DNA of 64,000 nucleotides from Saccharina japonica (taxonomy: Eukaryota > Sar > Phaeophyceae > Laminariales > Laminariaceae), in the NCBI GenBank assembly GCA_008828725.1, contig MEHQ01002427.1, positions 62,001-126,000 of the forward strand, written 5' to 3'. A program made the translations under genes and the position numbers. The notes beneath the pieces were generated by a model. That model was given only the letters and a program-made list of their open reading frames with translations, ran no database searches and was not told the origin of the DNA. Numbering within the stretch: position 1 is the first letter of the stretch; each line of letters opens with the position of its first letter. Below, piece by piece: positions 32,801 through 44,800 of the stretch.

Positions 32801-35800
32801 TCACACCTAAGGCAGATAGTTGAAATACTGCGCCACCCAACTATCAACTAGCCGTGAACTCCAGACAAGGCATGCCATATTTCTCCACTCCACTAAATCA
32901 ACTACTTGGTACCCGTGAAGTCTAGACAAGGCATGCCTTATTTCTGCACTCAACTAAAACAACTACCAGGTAGCCGTGAAGTCCAGACAACTCACTTACG
33001 GTACCCAGTTTTTTTTTTCCCAAGGGAAAAATGACCCCACTCTAAAATTCCCCAAGTACTGTGTCCTGAAACGAAATAGGCGGAGTTTTATTAAAGGGTT
33101 CGGGACGCGTGCCGACGGCAACTTTCTCTCGGTGCGGAGTTAACACGAACGAACGACGTATATATCATATCTCGTATGCACGCTATGCGTCTCGAGAGTA
33201 AATCAGAACCTCGCGGATCAGGTCGAGTCCTGTCGGGCAAGGGTCCCGACCCGACCTATGAGAGTTTGAAAACCTTCTGACCCGACCCGACCCGACCCGA
33301 CCCGACCCGTGATACTTGAAAAGTTCTTGACCCGTGAAGGTATATACATAGCTCCTCAGCTTCGGAGCCCCGCCAACCTATACCTACCGCAAGCACGGCT
33401 CTGTTCTTAGTATGTTATTACATGTGTTCATACGAGGGTCACCCTTATTTCCGCTACATAAAAGAATACCGAACGATCTACCTGGTACATTAATTCCAAA
33501 TAACTGTGTCCCAAAAAGGCAAGTCTAAATCGAAGGGGGGGGGGGGGGGGCCCCCCCCCCCCCCCCGCCACACGGCGGGAGCCCCACTCCCCTCCTGCTT
33601 GTTCGAGCCGTAGGCCCCTTTGAGTCGGAGCATGTTTGCGTTTCGGGCGGCGTCCATTGGGAGAGGAACGCGTGTCGCCTGCGCGTTGTTGGCGTCCCCG
33701 TGAGGGTTGTTTGTTGTGTACACTGTTGGAGGCTGAGGGAAGGGAGGGGAGAAGGGAGGGAGGGAGGGAGGAGGAGGGAGGTAGAGGGAAGGAGGCGGGC
33801 AGCGGATGCTGCGAGAGGCGAGGGAGGCTATAGTGACAGGGAGGTGAGGGGAAGAGAGGGTATCCGGAGGGAAGGGAGGGGCAACAAGGGTGGGTAGGGC
33901 AGGGTAGTGATACGATAAGCCCACGAGGGGTGGGGGGCGGCTGTAATGATGAATTCTCATGTATGCGGCCGTAGTCATCGATGGCATGAGACGCCTCGGC
34001 ATCCCTACAATGCCGGGAACGGGGCATGTTCGGGTTGCCCTTTCACGACGCAGCGAGACATTGCTTCACCAAGCGGAGCAAAAGGCGGCGGGAGCGGGGG
34101 GGGGGCGGGGGGGGGGCGGGGCGAGGGTGCGTGGGGGGCAGGGGGGGGGCGGGGGGGCGGGGGGGGGGCTGTACTCATTTTGTGTGCTTGCCTTAGTCCA
34201 TTTGACCATTGAACACCACGCATGCGCCTTTCGAGACCGGAAGCAACCGTTACGCTACTCCTATAGAGACACCTCCGAAGCCTTGAGCGCTCATTACTTG
34301 TGTTTCCATATATTACAGAGAAACCGTTTTGCTAATCTATCCGCTTCCTGACTTGCGCCGCCCTGTGGCCACGATCTTCTCCTAAGAAGCGCATCGTTTC
34401 CTGCGCTACTGATTTAGTGTACCAAACGTGCTCATTGTCACACTCGTCTTTTTCGCCCCATCTCCTCCTCTAGGCACATCCCTTTCGCTCGCTTGTCAAC
34501 GCTTTTCACATTCTCGACACTATGTGAACTCTACTCTCTATGGCTTTGCCACAATGGCACCATCGTGTGCCTCTAACTTCCCTCCCTCCCGTCCGGCTAC
34601 TGGTATACCTCCTGCCTTCTCTTTCTGGCAGGTCAGGTCCACTACAGCAGAATCGCAGTTTCAGCTTTCGCAGAAGTCATTGGCGTGCAGATACCTTTTC
34701 ATTCCTATTCCTTCTCTCAACCGCCCCGTACATCTCTAAGTGTTCTTCCCCTTCCACCCTTCTTTCTCAGTACTCAAGCCTTTGCCCTTCTTTCTATCCT
34801 TTCTTTGCACTTCTGTCTTGTATCCGCTAAATTTCTCTAATAGGCCAGCGCTCATCTTTTTGTTTCCTATTTCCTTCCATACTTTCTCGACTACGCTATC
34901 CCACCTTATTCCAGCTCGCCCTTTGGTTACTTTCTCCCATACAGCTTTATCGGCTATGGCTGGCAACCTCTTATTTGGCATGTTCTTTACTTTATATTGC
35001 CATTTCAACTTACGCACGTCTCTATTTGTCTTAAGTGGGTACATTCCCAGTTCTGCTCTCAATACTGTATTACTCGTCGTACTTGAGCATCCTAGTACTT
35101 TTTTAGCTGCTGTCATCTGTACTGTTTCCAGCTGTTTTACGAGCTTCGCGTTCCCTTCCCATACTTCTCCTGCATATTCTAGCTTTGGTACAATCACATT
35201 CATCAGTATACATCTCTTAATTCTAGTGTCAAGGTGCGAGTCTGTTAGGACTGCTTCCATCTTGCCTACATGTGCCTTACCCTTGCCTATTATTTTATTT
35301 ATGTGTGCATCCCAAGAGCAATCTTTTGAGATTAGGCGGGGGGGGGGGGGTGTACTCATGTACTCGTGTTCATGCATGGCCGTAGTCGTATGGCCATAGA
35401 CCCTCGCATCCCTACAATACCGGAACGGAGTACGTCGGGTTTGCATTTCGCCGACCAGGCAGACAGTGCTCGCACCAAGCGCGAAGCGCCGTAAGGTGCT
35501 CGGCGAGTCGCATGAAGGGTGGGCTGCATCCTACTAAGAACCGCCTTTGAGCGCCCAAGGGGAGGGGGGGGGTTGAGCCATTGGCGGTGATTTGGGGTGT
35601 AGTGGGATTGTTTTAGGTACGTAGAGAGGGTATGGCTCTTCGATAGGGTTCTTGCTCCGTATGGCAGGTCGCGCAGTCCACTTAGAGAGGAGATGCGAAA
35701 CGGCACGCAGGATTTTTCTCGAGTAATTATAGCCTCCGCACACAACGCATCACAAGTCTAATGCCGCGTTAGCTATACATCGTGGGTGGTATCATATTTC

Positions 35801-38800
35801 CTGCTAGAGTCTTATCATTCAACCTGGCGAATACTTCGAGCCCTTCCTGCTCAAGATTCTTCATGGCGAAGAAAAAGTATCAGGTACATTATACCGGCAA
35901 CACGTAAGACACACACCTCTCTCCACAGTCCCGCGAGGGAGGCTCCGGGGGCTCCGATAACGACCACCCCCTTGTCGTGGTCCACCGACAGACAGCCGCC
36001 GAACAGGTCGCCCCGTCTCCGATCGCTCGCCGTCAGCTTGGCAGACTCTTCCCACCGGCACTGGCCCCTTTCCACCCCCTTGGAGCAAAAGTAACGCATT
36101 TCGCGCCGAGTGGGAGTGTCACCGTCTTCGGTGCAGACCGGTTCCGCGGCAGAAGAGGAGGAGGAGGAGTTTGTCGAAGTGTTGTCGACGGTGAGGCGAG
36201 AAAACAGGTAGACGGCTCCGGCGCGCGACGTGTCGTCTTCCCGAGCGACGTAGTGCGCTTTCGACGAGGCACCGGTTGTGCTGACGTTTGCAGACCTGAA
36301 GGAGGCGGGAGTGGGGAGGGGGAGGGGGGGGGGGAGGTGATACAGCATCGTTGAATGGTCGTGTTTAGTTTGTTTGATTTGACAGTGGACCGTTGAAAAG
36401 GGAAGGGGAGATAGGGTCGTTGGACGCGTTTGTTTATTTCCCTGTGGGTCGGCCGTTGGCTGTGCTTTCTAGAAAAAATGGATCGCAGAGCGGGGCTGGA
36501 GAGTACAATGAGAGGTGGTTGCAACGAAGTGAGCTGAGCAAAAAAACGCAAAAAAAACGATTACTTGAAGGCTTGAAGATGCTTGCAAGCTACCCGGTAC
36601 ACTGCTGTAGTGCTGACCGATGTTACGGTAGGGCAGTATTCTAACACTACCCCCAATTTCACTACCGCGGTTACGCCATGCGGGCGAGTGACTCTGTACC
36701 TCACTCATACTTCAACTAAAAAATAGATCATTGGCGTAAAGCAACAAACAGTCCCATGGCGGTGCATATGACGAACACAAAAATGCTTAAAAGGCTATAG
36801 GCTGCAAATAAATAAGGTGGCTCCTCAGCCGAGTGGCCCCAAGCGCCTGAAAGCGAAGGGCGTAGAACCGACTCTCCTATCGTACGTAGCACCAGTCTGC
36901 TTCGGTGCACGCACGAGGGCCAAAATAATTGACCGCTTGAGAGCGTGCTTTCTTCCTAAAAACGTCCACCCACCTCCTGCCATGCTCTCTATCTCCCGCC
37001 AGGGACTTTGCGAGGGAATTTCGTGATCGACTTGCCTCTTCTCGGTGACATGATATTTTATTTTGGTGTTTCCACCATTGCGTAATGGATGCGCACGATG
37101 TGCTTCTGATTATTTAATTTATTAAATATTACCTGGTATGGCAGAGGCTTAAGTGCTGCATCGTCCTCAATGTTTCAGCCACCACGGAGCGGGAAAGGAA
37201 GAATGCCGAAAAACGTACCTTATTTTTTGCACGCTTGCTCGTGCCTCAAACGAAAAACACGACCGCCTACCGCAACGGGTGGGTGCTGATCTGATCTTAC
37301 CGACCGGACATTGGTGTACTACAGTATATATCTGCTCTTCTGTGACTCTGGTTTCCTCCAAATTGGCACAACGTCGCACCCCCCCTCAGCACGATGCAGC
37401 TAAACTCTCCATGCGACTCGCCCAATACCTCACGGCGCTTCGCGCTTGGTGCAAGCAACGTCTGCCTGGTTGGTGAAAACCCAACGTGCTCCGTCCCGGC
37501 ATTGTAGGGATGCGAGGGTCTATGGCCATACGACCACGGCCGTGCACGACATGAGCCCCCCCCCCCCCCCTCCAGTACATGGACAATCATATAAAATGAT
37601 TTTTCACGACGCACAACAGTTAGACGAACGCGCAGGAGAGAGCAAGCATCCCCATACAGACACAGACGTTACCGTCTTTGTTTTATGTCCTGGTCAGTCA
37701 CCTTTCAGGGTGTAGCCCCCCACGGCTTTCCCAGCCGAAGACGATCTCGTCGACGTTGATGTGCCCCCAGGGTGAATCCGAAGAAGCGTCCACGATTCTG
37801 ATCTGGCCTGCACGCCCCGCCAATGAGGAAACGTCCCAGCTGGAGGAGGAGGAGGAGGAGGAGGAGGAGGACCCATCGCAATCAGAGGGAGAGGATAAAG
37901 CACACGTCATGATCGCGTGTGAAGATTGTTTTACGAGTAAATGGTCGCCTCTGCCAACACTGAAGCTGGTGTATCTTAATAGTAGCCAGTGGCGGCGTGG
38001 CCAGTTCAACTTTCGTGTGACACAGGCCGTACAGGGAGATATTTTTATATTGTTCTGGGATTTTTACGGGTCGGGTCAAAACTCACGAGTCGGGCTGGGT
38101 TGGGTCACCAAATCCGACCCCGACCGGACGTGTGAATTTTTGAAGACCTCCTGACTCGACCCGACCCCCGACCCGATCAGACCCGAACCGACCCGACCCG
38201 ACCCGACCCGACCCGACCCGACCCGACCCGACCCGACCCGACCCGAGGCGACCCGACCCGACCCGACCCGCGGGTCGGATCAGGACCTGTAAACATCCCT
38301 GGTTGAGATCGTCAGTTCGTTCGGGTGGTTCACGTAAGGTCGATACACTCCGACTTCCGTGACATTCATTCAGGATTTTTGTAACAACTGGTCTTCAACT
38401 GAAGCAAGTTTCTTGATGTACTTCGCATCGAAAGGTTACAGGTCGTAGACATATAAAGTTGTTGCGATACGCTCGTCTATCTTCCAACGACCCACAGGCG
38501 CCCACCGACCGTACCTGACCGAGCGCATGTCTTCGGTACACCTTCCTGTCGCTTTGGCAACGCCGATTCCATCCGCAACGAGTTCGACGTACTCCTTTCG
38601 GTCGTCGCAGCCCCCCCCAACCAGCAGATTTATCGTGGAAGCCTGCCGGAAAGGCATTATACGCCAGCAAAAGACAGTGAAATATTATAACTATCCTCTA
38701 AACTATTCATAGTATTATACGAAGCACAGATATAAATATATATATTGTTAATGGGGGGATATGGTTGGTGGAATTCTTAAGTTAATATCTTGAGTATGCA

Positions 38801-41800
38801 TAAAATAAATTGTTTGTGTTTAGGAGACGATATAATTGATGAGTAAGTGTGTTTGCTTGAAACTTTGCGCGGGATCCACTATTAAGAGACAGTGTCGTCT
38901 TCGCTTGCCGCCTATTTCCCATCAAAGCGTGTTTCCTGGTGGGATGAATCGTAGGCGCAGAAATAAAGAAAAAGGCACCGTTTTTTGTTTTTATGAACCC
39001 AGCAAGTAACCAAGGTGATTAACCTTCACCAATTTTTGGTACCGGTAAACAATATAACTACGGTATACTTCGCAGAGAGATGTCGCTGGATGGTTGAAGC
39101 ACCGAGCGAGACATTCGATCCACAATCAGTTCCAACCCACGTAGCCCAGTTCTCTGTAACAGTCCATGCTAAGGGTGGGGTCTTGTCTAACGACAAAAAC
39201 AATCACGAATCGCGACCACAAAACACAAGAAAAAAAAAATGCTTTCCTAACGACCAAAAGTATCACGAATCACGACCACAAAACACAAGAAAAAAAATGT
39301 TGTTTAGAACGTGACACAACGCCAATACACAAACGTCACGAATAGTGTTTTTTTTGTCAGGAATCGTGTTTTTTGTTGTCACTATTCGTGTTTTGTTTGT
39401 TGTCGCTATTCGGGTTTTTTTTTTGTGACACGAATCGTGTTTTTTTTTTTTTGCATTTGTTAGGAATGACCCTATAAGTTAGAGACCGTGATGTTCACAT
39501 CACAACCGTAATTACATAATTACCGACAGTTACCTCGCGCTCGTAGTCTCCTCCAATGGTGAAGGTCTCGCTCGTCAGAGTACCGGTCGGCCCGTCACCC
39601 TGACGGTTTCCCGCGGTGTAATCGGGACTCGGGTTCGTATAATCCTCCGCACCGGCCCCTGGGCGCGCCTCGTATGTGCCCACAAAGTACCTATAATATG
39701 CGGTAACATGCCGATCGTATTGCGTGTTACCAAATGAAGTCAGTAGTCGTAGAAGCCTAAGAGATATATGTGGTGACATGTCAATCGTGCAGCGTTTTAC
39801 CAAATGCCGTCAGTATGTAGTCTTGGAAGCCTAAGGAGGCAGGGCCATCCTTACGGGTGCCACCAGCGCGAGATCACAGACCTTTACGGGGGACATAGTA
39901 AATAGGACCTTCGTTGTTCACAAAAAAACTACATATTTATCTATTTTTACTATCAATATTCGGTCCTATTTACTATGGTCCTCCGTAATATTAATAGTAT
40001 ATTAGTGTGCCTCTATATTTTAGGTCACGCACCACAGACGTTACACCGAGCAACGATTGATGTTTTGGTCGCGTATACCATAACGAATTATATAAAAACT
40101 TGAGCTGGTGTGGATTGATTAATTTTGACACAAAAGGGACTCGATGTGATCGGACGTCGTTCTTGAAAGGGACCAAACCTTATACGGATACAAAAGCGGC
40201 AAAGAACAAAAACAAACATTGTCGGCCCTCACTTTTGCCAACGTTTCTACACGGTTCGCCACCCACCTGGAAAAATCACCACGCGGCCATACCGTGCACT
40301 GGCACCACTCTCGACAAAACGAAAAACGTAAGGACCGTTTCTTATCCATATTATATGTATATATGGTCCTTAAAATTACGTCCAGAACGGTACCTCTGGT
40401 AATTTTTTACAATCACACAGTTTTGCCATACAATGACAGCGACTAAACCTAGTACCCTTTGTCATCCCCCACCACCAGAAAAACGGCGAAGAACACGGAA
40501 TGACTGACTGCCTGTACCTGCCCCTCAAGCGACTCTTGCCCGGCTGGCCCCACCCTTGGCTGCTCTCCCGGAAATAAGGATTGTCGCCGTACGTGGGCTG
40601 AAAGGCAAACGCGTCCCCTGTCTGCCGCCACCCCACTAGATCTCCGGTTTCGAAGTCCCACGTGGTCTCGGCGAGGGCGCTGCTGTGATCAGCGCCAACT
40701 GCCAGGGTTTCCTAAACACCACAACAGAAAGCCACAAGGTAAGGGGAGGGGAGGGGAGAGGGGCGTGCTTATGTGTTGCACTGCCTTCGTTATTTGACCA
40801 TTGACCACGCATCCCTTTCGAGACGGGGCACCGTTCCTACTCCTAATGGAGACACCTCTAACACATTGGGCGCTCACTACGCTTTTGATTTTGGGGGGGA
40901 GTACTCATTGTCATGCCTAGCCGTAGTTGTGTAGCCTTATAGACCTTTACATCCCTACAATGCCGGGACAGAGAACGGGGGTGTCATTTTATCGACCGGG
41001 CAAACGTTATTTACGCCAAGCGCGAAGCGCCGTGAGGTGTTCGGCGAATATCTTGAAGGGTGAGCTGCATCCTCCTAAAATACCGCTTGTGAGACGGACC
41101 GGTTTTTGTTTTTCATAAGGATGACAGGGTCGAGTAAATTGAGCTGTTTTCCGGCGGGGGGGGGATGCTTGGAGTTGCCACGCTTGGTGCACCACGCGCC
41201 ACGCGTTTCAAGACACGAAGGAGGGGTGGAGCTAAGGGTGTCCGCGCGGAAGATAGGTCAAGGTGCCGTGTACCATATGCACGGCGGCGTGGTAGCCGTA
41301 GGTCTGCATGCCGTGAGCCATCAGGCGTACATTAGTATGATCTGATGATCTGATGATCTGATCGCACACGCAGGGACTCTAGCCTAGCCTCACGACGGGT
41401 TTTACTACTCCCAGAACCGGGCGGTGGGTTACCGGTGGAGGGGGGGGATACCGTATCACACGTGTGATAAAAAATACCACCCCCCGTAGAATGTAATCAA
41501 GATGTCGTATAGCACGAGTGATAAAAAAAACACCCCCCCGTATACTTCAATCAAGATGCCGTATAACATGGGTGATGAGATAACACACCGAGTGAAAAGA
41601 TAACACACCGGGTGATAATACAACACACCGGGTGATAATATAGCACACCGGGTGATAATATAACACACTGGGTGATAATATAACACACCGGGTGATAATA
41701 TAACACACCGGGGGATATATTAACACACCGGGTGATACGATAACACACCCCCTCGGACGGATTTCATAGTGTAGACGCCGAGCGACGCGTCTATTGAAAA

Positions 41801-44800
41801 AAATCGACGAGAAATTTCCAAAAGGCGCAATTTTCGTTTATTAATAGTGCGTACCCCTCTAAGGCATGGTCTTGAGAAACTCGGCTGTGAAATTCGTTCC
41901 AAGGGGTGTGTGTTATTAAATCACTTGATTACAGTATACTATCACCTTATTATCTTGGTTACAGCACACTATCATATTATCATATCGATTACAGTATACT
42001 ATCATCTCATCAGGTATCATCTTGATTACAGTACAATATCATCTTATTATCTTGAGTACAGTATACTATCGTCTTATTGTTTTGATTACAGTATACTATC
42101 AACTTATTATCTTGGCTACAGTATGCTATCATCTTATCATCTTGATTACAGTATACTATCCTCTTACCAGGTATCATCTTGATTACAGTACAATATCATC
42201 TTATTATCTTGAGTACAGTATACTATCGTCTCACCAGGTATTATTTTGAGTACAGTATCCTACGTATCAGCTTATTATCTTGATCACAAGTATACGGTAC
42301 GCCAGTCGAATACGATGAACAATCACCGTGTTATTTGTTTGTTTGTTTGTTTGCTGTTTTGTTGTCTTACCTGGTCCAGCGCGAGGGTAGACCCGAATCG
42401 GTCTCCACTTCTCCTGTCTGAAGCCTGCAGCACGGCCTGTTCCTCCCACGCCCCCATCGACGCCTCGCTACTGACGTTGACGTACGCCCCGCCACCCCTG
42501 GGAAACCCCGAGCTAAACTCAGTGCAGTCATCGCAGCCGTTGCCTTGCCAGGATGGAACCAGCAAAGGGGGGTCTGCCACGAACTCAGACGTAAAACTTA
42601 TCTAAATGTCCCGCGCAAGCACGCCAACGAAAATATGAAAATACGTTTCAAGGGCGGGGGGCGGGGGGCGGGNNNNNNNNNNNNNNNNNNGCCAGCTTTG
42701 GTGACCGCCAAAAAAAATAACAAAAAAAAACGGCACCCTGGTTGTCTAGCTCACGCAGCGAGTGGCGTGTTTTACAGCGTCGTTGCCAACCGACGCCAAC
42801 CCAACCTATAAATATATCATATATTTATAGGGGGAGACATGGGGAAAGGGGGGGGGGGTGTACTTCATATTCATGCATGGCCGTAGTCGTATAACCATGG
42901 GAGGGGGGGGAGAGGGGGTGTACTCATGTTATGCATATGGTCGTATTCGTAGGGTCATTAGACCCTCGCATCCCCACAATACCGGGACGGAGCGCGCCGG
43001 GCAACTATGACCTGCTCGAAGGAGAACGAACTACGTTGTCTGGTGCATGCCGGATCAAGGCTACCGTACAGAGGGGGCACTTTTTAGGTATTTTGTTTCA
43101 GCGCCTCAAGGTCGCTCGCGCTACAGTACCCTCAGTGGGCCAGTGGTGGCCGAAAACCGGTGTTGACAATGGGGATCCCCGTTGTCGCCGTCCGAAGCAG
43201 GTGTTTATTTGCATGACGTTACCACAGATAGTACTTAACGCCGAAAGCAGTGCTCCATAATGGTGACGTTTCCGAGCTGATGCTATGCTTCTTTCATAAA
43301 AAACGTTCTTCAGGGAGGGAAAAGCAGGTCTATTAACGGGTGGGTCGGGTCAAACCCCGCGGTCAGGTCGGGCCGGGCAGGATCGGGCCGGGTCGGGTGA
43401 CGGTGACCGGGCCCGGTACGTGATAATCTGAAAACCTCCCGACCCGACCCGACCCGACCCGACCCGACCCGACCCGACCCGACCCGACCTAACCCGACTC
43501 GTGAGATTTTGATAACTTCCTTACCCGACCCACGGGTTGGGGTCATGATCCGCGAAGAGCCCTGAATTCGAGCGTGTCAATGGCGAACAGGAGGCACTCA
43601 CCGTCCAATGGTAAAAATCGAACCCGGTTGCATCGGTCCAGGTGTCTTTTGTCACCTCCACCTCCTCCACGTTTGACAGCGCCTCCACCGCCTCTTTAAA
43701 GTCGGCTTCGTGGGCATTCCAGGAAACCTGGCGCGACAAGCCGTTTCACACTTTTGTTTTTTTTCACGTTTTGTTTTCCTTGCTTGTGTGATATTCGCGG
43801 CATTCAACGAATGACCCCGCGATGTTTCGTCTAACATCTTAAATAGTTTAATGATTCCCTTTGTATGACATTCGTTTCAATGACACCGCCAACGTGTCGT
43901 CTGGCACATACTTGTATACATGCCAGCAGTTCATTGTTTTATCTTTTCTTGTGCGACAATCGCTTTTTAAATGTGGATCGCCGAAACGTCTCGCCTACGT
44001 AGTTTTCAGTGCATGGTCCCACTGCATCGTCCCGCCCCGGAACATAACACCCATACAACTCGGTTGATCGAGTTGGTTGTGTATTTCCTCGTTTATTGCA
44101 TCCTCCCGTCCGGAAAACAAGACTCCACTTCGGTGAATGGGATTTTTTTCACCTTCTTGTTTATCGCATCCCGTCTCGAAAACAAAATTGCAACTACGTA
44201 AGTGATCACGTTTTTTTTCCTTGCCTGGGTGGTGTTCGCCGTGACGTTCCGATGTTGAAGAGATAGCATGAACGTCCCCGCCGACAGGCCGAATTCCGTG
44301 CCGAGGGTAACGGACTGCGCAGGGGAGAGAGACCAGCCAAGACAGCTTGTTTTTTCCGGGTCTGTTCAGCTCATTTATGGCAACCAATACGCATTGAATC
44401 CTATCTTCTCTAACAAACCCCATTACCCCGTAACCTCTACGAGTAATGCGTGAAGTTATAGCAGCCAATCGAGGTCGTAAACTGTGCTTAGAATGGGCGA
44501 GAACGGGAGATTGACAAAACAAAAGTCGACGTGCAAAGGGATAAGTTTTTGTGATCTCCAACTCTCGAAATGCTGTTAAAAGTCTTCTGCAGGACAACAT
44601 TGATTGGTTTGCCGTGATTTCATTCTTATTTTTCTCCGAAATGGTTATGAGTGGTCGTTGCATGCACACTGTCCAAGGGCAAACATCATCAGAATAATCC
44701 TATTCATAATTCTAGTCATAATCATAATCATAAGCAGAATCAGAATCAGAATCATAAATCATAATCATAATCAAAATCATAATCAAAACAATAATCATAT

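Noticed and set aside
33428..34027. Proline/serine-rich minus-strand ORFs of 170-200 codons
   Set aside because: They arise from GGGA-rich simple sequence and a poly-G-headed repeat.
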